Assembly (NCBI GenBank): GCA_052034295.1
Contig: JBPOIS010000192.1
Span: forward strand, 1 to 31,122
Length of the DNA: 31,122 nt
Origin: JBPOIS01 sp052034295
Lineage (GTDB): Bacteria; Pseudomonadota; Gammaproteobacteria; Pseudomonadales; Moraxellaceae
Direction: 5' to 3'
Below the pieces are notes generated by a model, which did no database searches, had not been told where the DNA came from, and saw nothing but the letters and a program-made list of their open reading frames with translations. A program made the position numbers and the translations under genes. Each line of letters begins with the position of its first letter. The first letter of the stretch is position 1. Positions 7,737-16,565 of the stretch are shown here, piece by piece.

Positions 7737-9716
7737 TTACAAAGGCTCCGGTTGCAAACCATATTTCTTCGCAATGCCCCGCGCCATCTCAGGAAACAAA
7801 ACGCCGAGCACCTTGTCGTAGGTGCTCGGACGCAGGTAAGTCACGTCTTGAAGATCAACCCCATCAATGATGGATTGCCTCCATCTGGCATAGCTATCAG
7901 CCTGTGCCTTTGTGAAATGCGCCTCTAGACCATAGGCCTTCACAGCCATCGTGTAGATGGTGTGCCAACGCTTGTTGTCAGGCCCGCTCTGCATGATGGC
8001 GTTGAGCACCTGGTAACCAGTGTTCATGTCATACCCCACGCCTCGGTTCTGCTGGATTGACAGGATGCGGGCAACCATCCCGGATTCGTCCACCATCATC
8101 CGGTCAAGAGCGCCTGGCAGTCCATGCGCAGCAAGCGCTTCAGAAGCTTCCTCCACTTGCTGCCAAAGTTCGCTGTCGCTGCCCAAGAATTGGGGCTTGG
8201 GGCCATTGCCCACGTGCTTTCGCCCTGCCCTCTTGATACCGACGTTGGCGTCGTGAAACGACGTCATCGCAGAGATGTACCTGGCGGCCCAGTGCGCTGC
8301 GGGTTGAGCAAGGTAGGCGGGGCGGCGCAACTCCAAGAGTCGCTCGCGGTAGCGCAAGGTCACCGGGTGTTCATCAACCGCTGATTCAAGCACCCGCTGC
8401 TTGGCCCGCAGGACGGGGTGGTGTACCCACCGCTTCCCGACCAACTGGTTGACCACCAAGTCACGCAAATTCTCGCGTGTCACCTTTCCGCCCAACGCTC
8501 CGAGGTCAATCTCCAGTGTCGGCATGTCCAGATCCCGAATGCGCCGCAACTTCTCGTCGTCGATGCCATGCGTCACAGTCACCTCGACCAGGATGGCTGC
8601 AGGCCAAGTGAAGGGGTACGTGTCTTCTTCGTCTTCGTCGAAGTCCCCGTCAACCCAAGTCATGGTCCCGCCCCAACCGTGAACCTTGCCTGGATTCAGA
8701 TCTGCAATGACATCGGGAACGATGCTCGCCACCTTTTTTTCAAGACGAACATCGCCAAAGTCGAGTTGACGAGGCCCTGTCATCCACATCTTGCGGATGC
8801 TGGCCGTCTCCCACTCTCCGGCGAACTCATCTGGCGGATCCCGTTCCACCACAACCTCCAGGCCCGGGGTTGCAATGGACGATGCACTTTCAAGGATGGC
8901 TTTCACCTCGCGGTGCAGCACCGTCTCGCGCCTCAAACCAGGAATGAGGCTTGGCTCCACGTCGTTCGGCAACCGTGCCAGAAATTCAGCTTCGTCTGCC
9001 GCATCCCAACTGTCGAGTGCATCATTTGCAGCTTTGGCCGCGACTGCGTCACCTTCAACAGCCAGACTGGCGTCATTCCAGTGTGAACACCAGTGCATAT
9101 CAGGAAGGATTCGCAGTCTCGCGCGAATCTCTTCCGGGTCCATCATCGCAAGGGATGGATCTGAGAGCGAAAGAGTCACGACGGCATGCCCCAGTCCATC
9201 AGCCCCAGGCTCACGCACCCCCGTCAGATCAACCAGCAATTGCCGCCCGTCATCCAAGGTCAGCAATGCCGTGGCGTGGTCGTGCATCGTCGCGTTAACG
9301 ATTGAAATGTGCTCGGCGGGTTGTTCCACCCAGACCTCATACCCATGCCCGAGAAAACCAAGTGCCGTTCGACTCATCCGTCGCCGTGGCAACACCAGCA
9401 TCCCCAACTCCAACAAGTGCCGAGTTGCCGCTACGCGGGCAGCAACCAGTGAACAGTCGTCTTTGTGCGCGCCATCAGGATGCCGGAAATGAGCCGTTGG
9501 TCTCACCCGCAAGGGCTGACCTGCCATCACCGGAGTGAGAGGCAAATCACAAGCTGGGCAGATGCAGGCAGCGGTCCGACTGACGACGTCCGAATCATGT
9601 ATGTAGCGCGGCTGACCAGTTTTTGCGTCGTGCGCCCACTTCAACGGCACCGCAGACGCATCCGCACCAGCATCCTTACCTGCCGAGCCGCTACGGTCAA
9701 TTTGCCATGTGCTCAT
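7737..9716 (-). CDS. CoiA-like predicted nuclease, 659 residues
   Basis: The N-terminal part has a CoiA-like metal-binding pattern: C53-x2-C56, followed by the HFRH segment (76-79) and C88. A PD-(D/E)xK-type nuclease core follows: P334-D335 in SIVPDVIADL, and E378 in ILVEVTVTHGIDDEK about 40 residues later. CoiA is a competence protein thought to process incoming DNA. Long relatives of unknown role occur on mobile elements. The start at 9716 is chosen over the longer frame (9800) because GAGGA lies eight bases upstream and the upstream extension would run through the divergent neighbour's promoter. The C-terminal 250 residues are unrecognised. Nuclease activity is inference. Confidence 0.65.
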   Translation of the reverse strand: MSTWQIDRSGSAGKDAGADASAVPLKWAHDAKTGQPRYIHDSDVVSRTAACICPACDLPLTPVMAGQPLRVRPTAHFRHPDGAHKDDCSLVAARVAATRHLLELGMLVLPRRRMSRTALGFLGHGYEVWVEQPAEHISIVNATMHDHATALLTLDDGRQLLVDLTGVREPGADGLGHAVVTLSLSDPSLAMMDPEEIRARLRILPDMHWCSHWNDASLAVEGDAVAAKAANDALDSWDAADEAEFLARLPNDVEPSLIPGLRRETVLHREVKAILESASSIATPGLEVVVERDPPDEFAGEWETASIRKMWMTGPRQLDFGDVRLEKKVASIVPDVIADLNPGKVHGWGGTMTWVDGDFDEDEEDTYPFTWPAAILVEVTVTHGIDDEKLRRIRDLDMPTLEIDLGALGGKVTRENLRDLVVNQLVGKRWVHHPVLRAKQRVLESAVDEHPVTLRYRERLLELRRPAYLAQPAAHWAARYISAMTSFHDANVGIKRAGRKHVGNGPKPQFLGSDSELWQQVEEASEALAAHGLPGALDRMMVDESGMVARILSIQQNRGVGYDMNTGYQVLNAIMQSGPDNKRWHTIYTMAVKAYGLEAHFTKAQADSYARWRQSIIDGVDLQDVTYLRPSTYDKVLGVLFPEMARGIAKKYGLQPEPL

Positions 9717-9760
9717 TGATTGCGATCCTCTTCCATATTGGATTGAGCGTGAATGTGCTG

Positions 9761-10375
9761 ATGCCCGGTCAAAGTGGATTTTCAGAGATACTTCGGCCAC
9801 TTGGCAGTCATTATCCCGACGCGAGTGAGCGCGCCAAGACTCGCATGATTCAATGTGCCGACGTCCTCAGGGAGATGAAGTCGGTTCACGAAGGTGCAGC
9901 GGGCCGAACCGAGCAACCGACTGATGGCGTCTATGCAAAGATCCTTCTGAACCATATGGATCGCATTGAGGTGGTCAACAACTCTGGCAACGTTGCGATC
10001 AACAGCCCTGGAGCGATTCAAGCGGGCACTGTCATTCTCAAGACCACACGCAAATCAGTCGCGGTCACGCCTCCGCCAAACACTGTTGGTGCCGATGCGC
10101 AACTCAGCCGCTACGTTCAGTACCTGATCTCCCGCTACAACGAGTTCGCGGGATCAGATCCAAGGCGCGCCACAGCGTTCAATCCCAGCGTGATTTCCAA
10201 GAACATTGAACACAAACTCGGCGCGCCCTGGCGGCTCCTATCTGTTGATAGGTTCGACGAGGTATGTAGCTACCTTCAGCAGCGGATCAGCAAGACAAGT
10301 CTGGCCAAGCTGAACACCAGCAAAGGCAGACCTTCATTTTCAAGCTACGCCGACCACCTCAGGAAGAACGCCTGA
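9761..10375 (+). CDS. Unrecognised protein, ~204 residues
   Basis: I do not recognise the family. The protein has a short helical start (FSEILRPLGSHYPDASERAK) and a Gly/Asn-rich beta-like stretch (VVNNSGNVAINSPGAIQAG, about residues 70-90). The C-terminal helical part includes YVQYLISRYNEFAG and VDRFDEVCSYLQQRISKTSL. The frame is open further upstream (ATG at 9707, first start 9623). 9761 is preferred because it leaves room for divergent promoters between this gene and the CoiA-like gene starting at 9716. None of the possible starts has a strong ribosome binding site, so the N-terminus is uncertain. It converges with the ParR-like gene. Confidence 0.55.
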   Translation: MPGQSGFSEILRPLGSHYPDASERAKTRMIQCADVLREMKSVHEGAAGRTEQPTDGVYAKILLNHMDRIEVVNNSGNVAINSPGAIQAGTVILKTTRKSVAVTPPPNTVGADAQLSRYVQYLISRYNEFAGSDPRRATAFNPSVISKNIEHKLGAPWRLLSVDRFDEVCSYLQQRISKTSLAKLNTSKGRPSFSSYADHLRKNA

Positions 10376-10385
10376 CGCGCTGCGT

Positions 10386-10441
10386 GCCGTCCATCGGAGA
10401 AACCTCTTCAACAGCTTTCTGATCAGTCCGCGATGGACGGC
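10386..10441. terminator. Possible bidirectional terminator between convergent genes
   Basis: GCCGTCCATCG (10386-10396) and CGATGGACGGC (10431-10441) are perfect 11-nt complements separated by 34 nt. They lie exactly between the plus-strand gene ending at 10375 and the minus-strand gene ending at 10423. The long loop and lack of a T-tract weaken the case; it could also be a protein-binding inverted repeat. Confidence 0.4.
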
Positions 10442-10701
10442 CCAAACAAATCATTGGTAATCTGTCCGCCGCGACCTACCTCCTCCCCTTGTTGATCATC
10501 GCCCGGGTGAGACGCCACCATGGAGACGATGTGCCCGCTCTGAATGAGCAAGCCATCATAAGCAAGCACCCGCAGTCGATTGATCCTCTTGGTGCCCTTG
10601 GGGAACTGGATCAGATCGTCGTACAGCCTGGGGTGATCAGCACGCGCCAGTTCAAATACCAGCCGGATTGGCTCTCCACTGACCTTGGCGTTGCCGTTCA
10701 T
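10423..10701 (-). CDS. ParR/StbB-like partner of ParM
   Basis: This 92-residue basic protein starts inside the stop of the parM-like gene (TAATG overlap at 10701), so translation is coupled. The segment HPRLYDDLIQFPKGTKRINR with the preceding PIRLVFEL resembles the short adaptor proteins of plasmid stability operons, which have a ribbon-helix-helix N-terminus and bind both the centromere DNA and the actin-like filament. The resemblance is modest, and the assignment depends mainly on gene order: actin-like gene first, small DNA-binding gene second. No catalytic motif is visible. Confidence 0.55.
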   Translation of the reverse strand: MNGNAKVSGEPIRLVFELARADHPRLYDDLIQFPKGTKRINRLRVLAYDGLLIQSGHIVSMVASHPGDDQQGEEVGRGGQITNDLFGPSIAD

Positions 10702-11741
10702 TACTTGCTCCCCGACGGCATCGCACCTTGATCAGCCCGTGGTGCGGCCATCACCGTTCGCGCATAGTTCTGCCCTGCCAGTTGAAAGCCCCGCACATTG
10801 GCAAACATGGGTTCCTTGACTTCATGGATCTTGTGATTCGGGAACGCCGCCTTCACCGCCTTCTTGAACAAGAAGGCCCCGCCGCCGACCAAGATGATGT
10901 TCTGCAAGCTATGTGGCGATTCGATGTACTGCTTCATCGCCGACACGGCCTGCTGCGCCACCGCCTCAGCCATGGGCATGAACCTGGTGATGTCGTAGGA
11001 CTTCTGAAAAATCACCGGCTGCTTGCCCGTTCTCAAGGCCAGATCGATGGCGTCGAGGTCGCGATAAGGGCTGCCGATGTCCTTGGTAATCTCGGCGGCG
11101 ATCAGCCGCAGCACATCCGACATGCCACGGTTGAACGAATGGCTTTGCTTTTGAACCTGTCTCATGCCCCTGGCCACCAACCAGTCGAAGGTTCGTGAGC
11201 CAGGGTCGATGATCAAGCTCTGCTCATTGCCGATGGTGGCCATCTTCTTGTGCACCGATGCGTAATGAGCCAACGCCCCTTGAGGCTGCGCCACAGCGAG
11301 TGCCTTCACGACAGTCACCGTCTTGCCACCCCCAACGTCATGCGTTCCCGTCATCGCCTTCTCCAGCGCCGCCTTCTTGAGGTGCAGCAGGGCCACAGGC
11401 AGGCCCACCACAAGGAGGTCAATGCGACTTTGCTTCATGAGATGCAGGGCGCCTCGAAGCAAGGCCATGTACTCGGGCGTGTCGGTGTACTCGTCATGCA
11501 ATTGAGTTGCTCGCACGGAATCGGCCACCAGGTGGACATCGGGCCCGACCTCGTAGAACAAGTGTCCAATGGGGATGGACACGGTTTTGCGCCGCTCGGA
11601 TGACGACCAGGCCTGAGTCTCGCTGGCGCTCGGGTAAGCAATGGAAGGAAAGCTGGCGCAGCGGATCTCGGTGCCCTCCGTGCCAACGACGTATTTGGTG
11701 TTGCCTGATCCGACATCCACCGCTCTGACGATCAAATCCAT
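10701..11741 (-). CDS. ParM/StbA-like actin-family partition ATPase
   Basis: This 346-residue protein has the actin-fold nucleotide motifs. Phosphate-1 is AVDVGSGNTKYVV (residues 7-19), phosphate-2 is IIDPGSRTFDWLV (177-189), and the adenosine motif is IILVGGGAFLFKKA near residue 300. ParM proteins polymerise into filaments that push sister plasmids apart with the help of ParR and a centromere. The start at 11741 is fixed by GGAGG six bases upstream; the frame is open further but without such a site. The ParR-like gene follows with overlapping stop and start. A centromere is usually upstream, where inverted repeats at 11927-11955 are candidates. Such genes occur on plasmids and on integrative elements that replicate. 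Confidence 0.8.
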   Translation of the reverse strand: MDLIVRAVDVGSGNTKYVVGTEGTEIRCASFPSIAYPSASETQAWSSSERRKTVSIPIGHLFYEVGPDVHLVADSVRATQLHDEYTDTPEYMALLRGALHLMKQSRIDLLVVGLPVALLHLKKAALEKAMTGTHDVGGGKTVTVVKALAVAQPQGALAHYASVHKKMATIGNEQSLIIDPGSRTFDWLVARGMRQVQKQSHSFNRGMSDVLRLIAAEITKDIGSPYRDLDAIDLALRTGKQPVIFQKSYDITRFMPMAEAVAQQAVSAMKQYIESPHSLQNIILVGGGAFLFKKAVKAAFPNHKIHEVKEPMFANVRGFQLAGQNYARTVMAAPRADQGAMPSGSK

Positions 11742-11926
11742 GATGAGCCTCCAAGGCGTGGGTTCATGAGCGATCAGCATCAGCAAGCTGACACGATCCC
11801 GCCACGGCAAACCCCGACTCAGAACACATGATTTCGGCATCGGTGCAGATTCACTGTCAGCCTGCATGCGCCGCAATGACATTGGCCTGTTGCCAAACCT
11901 TCGCGCTCTGGGTTCTGGGGTCGCGT

Positions 11927-11955
11927 GTGTCACCACGTTCTCATTCGAATGACAC
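11927..11955. promoter_or_regulatory. Candidate centromere/operator upstream of parM-like gene
   Basis: GTGTCA (11927-11932) and TGACAC (11950-11955) form an inverted repeat, and the perfect 12-nt palindrome TCATTCGAATGA (11941-11952) overlaps its right arm. A further TGACAC occurs at 11789. The position upstream of the actin-like gene fits a ParR-binding centromere or an autoregulatory operator, but the number of repeats is low for a classical parC. Confidence 0.3.
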
Positions 11956-12219
11956 TCGTCAACCCCTCTCGCCACGCCCGAGGCAGTCGCCATCGAGGGC
12001 CATCTCGCTCATCGAGAACCTGTGTTGGGAACCAGAGGCAGGATTTTTTGATGTCAAGCCCACGGGCTGTCTGGCGCTTGAGCCCTATCAGTAAATAAGC
12101 ACGACTCAAGGGCATGTTGCGCGCCCCTAGTTCGCCACGCTCAAACGCCCGGCTATGCGGGCCATTGCGGCTGTGGTCCTTGACCTAAGGGCCCCCGGCG
12201 AGTCCACTACAGATTCCCG
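11956..12219. other. Gene-free stretch upstream of the recombinase leader
   Basis: No gene is supportable here. A small hairpin (GCCCG and CGGGC around GCTATG, near 12149-12164) is visible. Open frames crossing this area have no start context or recognisable protein. Confidence 0.4.
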
Positions 12220-12560
12220 AGAGCCGTCCTGGCTCTGCTCCTGATGGAGCAAAAGGCGTCGCAGTCGTTACCTGCCCTCCAAGCTCCGGTCCTTGAACCG
12301 GAATTCGCCATCGCCCCTGAGGTGCTGGCCCTGAGGTCTTCTTCGCAGTGCATGCACCGATGGCCCTGCCAACTCCCTGAGTTGGGCGTTCCTGAAACGC
12401 GCCACGGTCTTCGAGCACGCAGTCGGCACCCGATGCCGAACCGCTGTTCCCGCCATCCCTTGAGCCTGCGCCTCGGCGCACCGCACGGTTGTGTTTGCCT
12501 CTTTAGGCTCCCCGTGCGACCTCGCTCATGAACTCGGCACCGCCCTGGACTTTCGGTCAG
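12220..12560 (+). ncRNA. Structured leader, copy A of the radC-type motif
   Basis: GGCGTCGCAGTCGTTACCT, followed by GCC (12255-12276), is one of three copies of a core that is otherwise found at 24244 and 27143. Two strong hairpins precede it: AGAGCC/GGCTCT (12220-12236) and TGCTCC/GGAGCA (12236-12251, loop TGAT). Further hairpins follow, such as CCAACT/AGTTGG near 12368-12384. The next plus-strand gene is the tyrosine recombinase at 12954, about 680 nt away. Integrases are among the gene classes reported downstream of the radC RNA motif. The 3' boundary is unclear, and the upstream hairpin differs from copies B and C. Confidence 0.5.
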
Positions 12561-12953
12561 GGGTGGACCCATGCGAGTGGATGGCGCTCCGAATCCAGAA
12601 CTGATCCACCACAGACGCGTGAGGCCAGACCTCCGCGCCGATGCCGTCCATGCCCCAGAGGCAAACCGGCATCACCAACCCCACGGCTGCAGAAATGCAC
12701 GACTGGGACGGATCACCCGTTTCGTTTTTAAGAAAGACCGAGTTGGCCGGTGTCGATGCATCCAAGCAGGCACATCGACCGACAAACCTTTGGGTAGGCG
12801 CCGCACCTCTCGTGGTCGCGTGCGGCGCTGATGCTTGACCACGACCCGATGGGGCGACGGAATCCGCGCCATCGGCGATCTCCAAGGGATTCCACCTCCA
12901 CTCACGACCAACCCGCTGTTCGGGCGGCGGGCCCTTGACCATGGGCACACATC
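12561..12953. other. ORF-poor stretch before the recombinase gene
   Basis: Short overlapping frames exist (for example 12571-12831), but their Arg/Pro/His-rich composition, lack of ribosome binding sites and lack of similarity argue against genes. It may be the 3' part of a long recombinase leader or decayed sequence. Confidence 0.4.
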
Positions 12954-14150
12954 ATGTCTGACTCATCCACCCCTCGATCAACAACGCCCAGATCATCACG
13001 GAGCCGGGTTCAGGAAGCATCCAGCCCTGGGCGCTCAAGCCAGCACCAACCCGCACGCCGTCAAAGCTGGGCGGGCAAGTCACCCCAGGACATCCTGGCC
13101 CACTACCCCACGGGCAAGACGCCACCGCTCAAGGTGCTGGAAGTGTTGATCGAACTGTTCAACGCCCTGCACACCTCGATGGCCAAGACCGTCTCACACA
13201 AGACACGGCAAGAGCGCGCCCAGTTTCTGCGCCGATTCTTTCGGGACTTGAAGACAAAGGCCGGGTTCAAGACGGTGCCTGACCCGCGCAACCTGGGGCA
13301 AAAGCACATCCGGGCCATGGTGCAGGTCTGGCAGCAGGAGCACCTGGCCCCGGCGACGATCCAGACCTACCTGAGCTTTCTGCGCGGGCTGGCCATGTGG
13401 ATGGGCAAACATGGCTTCGTGCGATCACCAGACCATTACGGCTTGAGCGTTGACGAATACCAGCGCCATGAGTACGCCAGCCGGGACAAAGGTTGGTCGG
13501 CACATGGGGTGGACATTGACACCGTGATCACCCAGGTCTGTGACCACGACCGCTTTGTGGGGGCCTCGTTGCGGCTGATCCGCGCCATGGGCCTGCGGCG
13601 CAAGGAATCGGTGCTGTTTCGGCCATTTGAGAGCATAGTGCCCTTCGAGTCCACGGGCCTGCCGCCCGAGGACAAGTTGGCGGATCGGTACGCCAGGATC
13701 AAGGGCAAGGGAGGCCGGGTGCGCCACATTCCATTGGACAGTTCGGAGCGACTTGCCGCCGTGGCATTCGCGCAGGGCGTGGTCAGCAGCCAGGATGCGC
13801 ACATGGGCAACCCTGCTCATGACCTGCGCAAGAACCTCAGGCACTTTGACTACGTGTTGACCAAGTTCGGCATCACCGTGCGCGAACGGGGGGTGACCGC
13901 CCATGGCCTGCGCCATGAGGTGTTGATCGGTCACTATGAGGCCCTTGTAGGAACCCCACCCCCGGTGCGTGGAGGGCAGATGGTGCCACCGGAGTTGGAC
14001 CGTCAGGCCAGGCAATCCGTGTCAAGGTTGGCCGGGCATGCGCGCATACGGGCGTCAGGGGCCTACCTTGGCGCGGTACGTGTGCAGCGCCGTACAGGAT
14101 CACGTGATGTGGATGGCATGGGCGACGCACCGCCAGAGCGGGCGTCGTGA
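12954..14150 (+). CDS. Tyrosine recombinase/integrase
   Basis: This 398-residue protein has a complete tyrosine-recombinase active site. Arginine 215/216 is in AMGLRRKESV, a lysine is in ARIKGKGGRVRHIPL (about 250), H317-x-x-R320 is in TAHGLRHEV, H362 is in LAGHARIRASGAYLG, and Y371 is the nucleophile. Residues about 60-150 look like an N-terminal core-binding domain (SHKTRQERAQFLRRFFRDL). Such enzymes cut and rejoin DNA at attachment sites and probably move this element or cassettes in it. The first ~40 residues are Ser/Pro/Arg-rich and disordered. The ATG at 12954 lacks a clear ribosome binding site, so a later start is possible. It converges with the ParB-like gene and is preceded by a structured leader. 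Confidence 0.85.
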   Translation: MSDSSTPRSTTPRSSRSRVQEASSPGRSSQHQPARRQSWAGKSPQDILAHYPTGKTPPLKVLEVLIELFNALHTSMAKTVSHKTRQERAQFLRRFFRDLKTKAGFKTVPDPRNLGQKHIRAMVQVWQQEHLAPATIQTYLSFLRGLAMWMGKHGFVRSPDHYGLSVDEYQRHEYASRDKGWSAHGVDIDTVITQVCDHDRFVGASLRLIRAMGLRRKESVLFRPFESIVPFESTGLPPEDKLADRYARIKGKGGRVRHIPLDSSERLAAVAFAQGVVSSQDAHMGNPAHDLRKNLRHFDYVLTKFGITVRERGVTAHGLRHEVLIGHYEALVGTPPPVRGGQMVPPELDRQARQSVSRLAGHARIRASGAYLGAVRVQRRTGSRDVDGMGDAPPERAS

Positions 14151-14160
14151 CAAACGCCAA

Positions 14161-14185
14161 CGGCGCAGTGCCCTTGCCTGCGCCG
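14161..14185. terminator. Hairpin between convergent recombinase and ParB-like genes
   Basis: CGGCGCAG (14161-14168) and CTGCGCCG (14178-14185) pair perfectly over a 9-nt loop in the 61-nt gap between the two convergent genes. There is no T-tract on either side, so it would be a weak or factor-dependent terminator. Confidence 0.4.
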
Positions 14186-14211
14186 GGTTGGTTGGAAAAG
14201 CTCTGTGAGCC

Positions 14212-16263
14212 TCAGGCCGCTGACTCCGCGAGTTCATCGACCTCAGACTGGGAATCGTCCAGGCTGGCCGTCCCAACTTCGCCTGTTGTCGCAACCGAGG
14301 CAGCTTGGCCCCTCAAGCATGGAGGCAACCAACCGGAGCCCGCCAAGGCCAACTCAGCGGCCACCACGGCGGCATCCTTCTTCATACCGGCCAGCGGCGC
14401 TGCCGCGTTGATGTCCACCGCCTCGGTGACCACGTCCACCACGCGGCTCTTGGACACATGGTTCAAGTAGGAAGGACCATTGGCTGTCCACCAGCGGCGC
14501 ATGTCCAGACCCAAAGCCTGTGCCAGCGTGTCAGTGCGTTGGGTGGGTGACTCCACGCCCTGAATGCCGGTGACCGAGCACGCCACCACCACGGTCAGTA
14601 GTTGGAGCACCGTGGCTTGATCTTGTGCCAGCAGCCAAGGGAACACGGCATCCAGGTCTTGCGGCAACTTCTGCGCCCAGTCGCTGCGCTCAGCCTCCAT
14701 GCGCAACCATGCCGGGCTGGCCTCGATGTCATCGGCAGCGGATTGCAGCGCAGACTGGCTGTCCGTGACCGAGACATCCAGCACCTGTGGGTGCTGGTGG
14801 TAGCGGTAGTCGCGGCTCAGGAACAGCTTCTGGGCCAACTGAGCCGTGAGCGCGACCAAGGCCACATCAGGCCGTGCAATCAACTCGGCCTGCACGGCGG
14901 CGACCCGGTGTGCCGTCAGGCGTCGCATCAGCTTGTCGGAGTGAATCGGGCGAACCTTGGCCGGTGGACAGGACAGCATGTCGCCTTGCGAACCGCCCTC
15001 GCCTGCTTGCCATGCGCCCTGGGTCAGGACATGGGCCACGGCACCGCAGTCCTCCGGGCGGATCAGGCCACATTGCACCGAGGCCGCGCCGTTGTGCCCC
15101 ACGTGGACCACGCACCCGGCCTGTGCCATCAGGTCAGCGGGCCACACGCTCAGTTCGTCGTTGAGGGCCTTGAGCCGCAGTTGCAAGGCTGCTTGCTCGC
15201 TTTCAAGCTCCTGGTATGCCGCGCCGTCATCCTGGTCTGCGTCATCGCCGTCCATGTCGTCCAGCACCTCCAGGCGTTGTTGCACTGCCTGCATCGCAGC
15301 TTCCAGGTCCGCCAGCGCAGTGGCCTCTTGCTCTGTGGGTTCAAGCCGGACTTTGCGCAACTCGGTGTGGCCGGTGTACTCGTCACGGTCATAGCGCACC
15401 CGCACGTCCACCCACTTCCAGCCTTCGGCACGCACCTGCTTGGCCTTCTTGTTGAGCTTCTCCACGGCCAGACGTTCCAGCAACGGCGCATCCAACAGGT
15501 AAGCTTTCTTGTCATCGTCGCTGAACAGGTCACGGCGTGTGACCCCTCCTGCCTTCTCGTAGGCCTTGAGCGTCACGTACTTCGCCACCGGGTCACGGTC
15601 GGACTCGATGTCGCCCTGCGTCAGCAATTGCCGTAAGTAGTCGGGGCGGCGGTTCCATTGCGGCAAGCCAGCCCAGGCCTGTTCCTGCTTTTCGTGGTCA
15701 TCGACCGACGCCAGCACCATCAGGCATTCCAGGCTGATGTCATCCGCCCGGAACTCGTCCATCAGCTTGGGCGACACGCTTGCCAGCTTCATGCGGCGCT
15801 TGACCACCAGGGGCGTGACACCAAAGGCCGCAGCCACTGTCTCGACGGACTTGCCCTCGCCCAACAGGCGCGAGAAGGCCAGGTACTCGTCGGCGGCATG
15901 CATGGGCACATGGAAGATGTTCTCGGACAGGCTGGCCATCAGCGCCTTGTCGGCGGGCACGATGAGGATGGGTACGGGGTAGTTATCGGGGATGTCGCCA
16001 TTGCTCATCAGCAAGTTCAGCGACTCCAGGCGACGGCCACCGGCGCACACTTCAAACATGCCACGCGGGCCCTTGACGACGATCAGGTTCTGCAACACGC
16101 CGCAGTCCAGGATGGACGCAGCCAACTCGGCGATGCTCATCTTGCTGGTGCTGCCACCTGAGCGCACCTGATGGTCTGCCGACAGCACCAGCTTGTTCAA
16201 GGGCGCGGTGGTACGGGGGGATGCTGCAATCACGGCATCGATCTCTGCCTTGGTGAATTTCAT
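14212..16263 (-). CDS. ParB/Spo0J-like partition protein, 683 residues
   Basis: The N-terminal 230 residues follow the ParB layout. CAGGRRLESLNLL (73-85) is the CTPase/ParB-N GGRR motif, SENIFHVPMHAADEY (113-127) is the second box, and VETVAAAFGVTPLVVKRR (140-157) is a helix-turn-helix. The protein is about twice the size of a chromosomal ParB, with an acidic coiled-coil-like middle (about 340-390) and an unrecognised C-terminus. ParB proteins load on parS and organise partition complexes. No parA is adjacent, which is unusual; the only segregation motor in the window is the ParM-like protein. The start is 16263 because AGGAG lies six bases upstream, whereas the longer frame (16308) has none. 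It may instead be a ParB-like regulator or nuclease. Confidence 0.75.
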   Translation of the reverse strand: MKFTKAEIDAVIAASPRTTAPLNKLVLSADHQVRSGGSTSKMSIAELAASILDCGVLQNLIVVKGPRGMFEVCAGGRRLESLNLLMSNGDIPDNYPVPILIVPADKALMASLSENIFHVPMHAADEYLAFSRLLGEGKSVETVAAAFGVTPLVVKRRMKLASVSPKLMDEFRADDISLECLMVLASVDDHEKQEQAWAGLPQWNRRPDYLRQLLTQGDIESDRDPVAKYVTLKAYEKAGGVTRRDLFSDDDKKAYLLDAPLLERLAVEKLNKKAKQVRAEGWKWVDVRVRYDRDEYTGHTELRKVRLEPTEQEATALADLEAAMQAVQQRLEVLDDMDGDDADQDDGAAYQELESEQAALQLRLKALNDELSVWPADLMAQAGCVVHVGHNGAASVQCGLIRPEDCGAVAHVLTQGAWQAGEGGSQGDMLSCPPAKVRPIHSDKLMRRLTAHRVAAVQAELIARPDVALVALTAQLAQKLFLSRDYRYHQHPQVLDVSVTDSQSALQSAADDIEASPAWLRMEAERSDWAQKLPQDLDAVFPWLLAQDQATVLQLLTVVVACSVTGIQGVESPTQRTDTLAQALGLDMRRWWTANGPSYLNHVSKSRVVDVVTEAVDINAAAPLAGMKKDAAVVAAELALAGSGWLPPCLRGQAASVATTGEVGTASLDDSQSEVDELAESAA

Positions 16264-16565
16264 GGGGGGCTCCTGCACGGTTGAGGGACATGCCTTGTGC
16301 GTGTCCATGCATTCAGAATCTCATCCGGCCCGCTGAAATCAAGGTCGTGAACTTGCCCCTCTACGCCCCCCCACCAAGCACCGCCCCAAACAATCAAGCC
16401 CCCTCCCCCCATCGATCCACAAGGGACTTAGGGCCGCAGCCCTGGCTTGAAGCGCGGTACCATTTCCACTGTTTCGGTCTGGTTGCCACACGATCAGATC
16501 ACCCTCCCTTGATCGGTCAGGACACGCTGTAAGTACGCGCCGATATTCACCGACGAGGTCCTTCG
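16264..16565. promoter_or_regulatory. Divergent intergenic region with G-rich minus strand
   Basis: This 302-nt gap separates the divergent ParB-like and helicase genes and must hold both promoters. No clear -35/-10 pair was found. The minus strand of 16355-16410 carries five runs of four or more G with loops of 1 to about 11 nt, a possible G-quadruplex. GGACA (16286) and TGTCC (16302) form a weak hairpin near the parB-like start. Confidence 0.4.

Noticed and set aside
12244..12948. Several short frames on both strands
   Set aside because: They cross the structured leader, overlap one another, lack ribosome binding sites and have biased Arg/Pro composition.
14602..15636. Long plus-strand open frame (344 codons)
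   Set aside because: Antisense to the ParB-like gene, His/Leu/Gln-rich composition typical of shadows.
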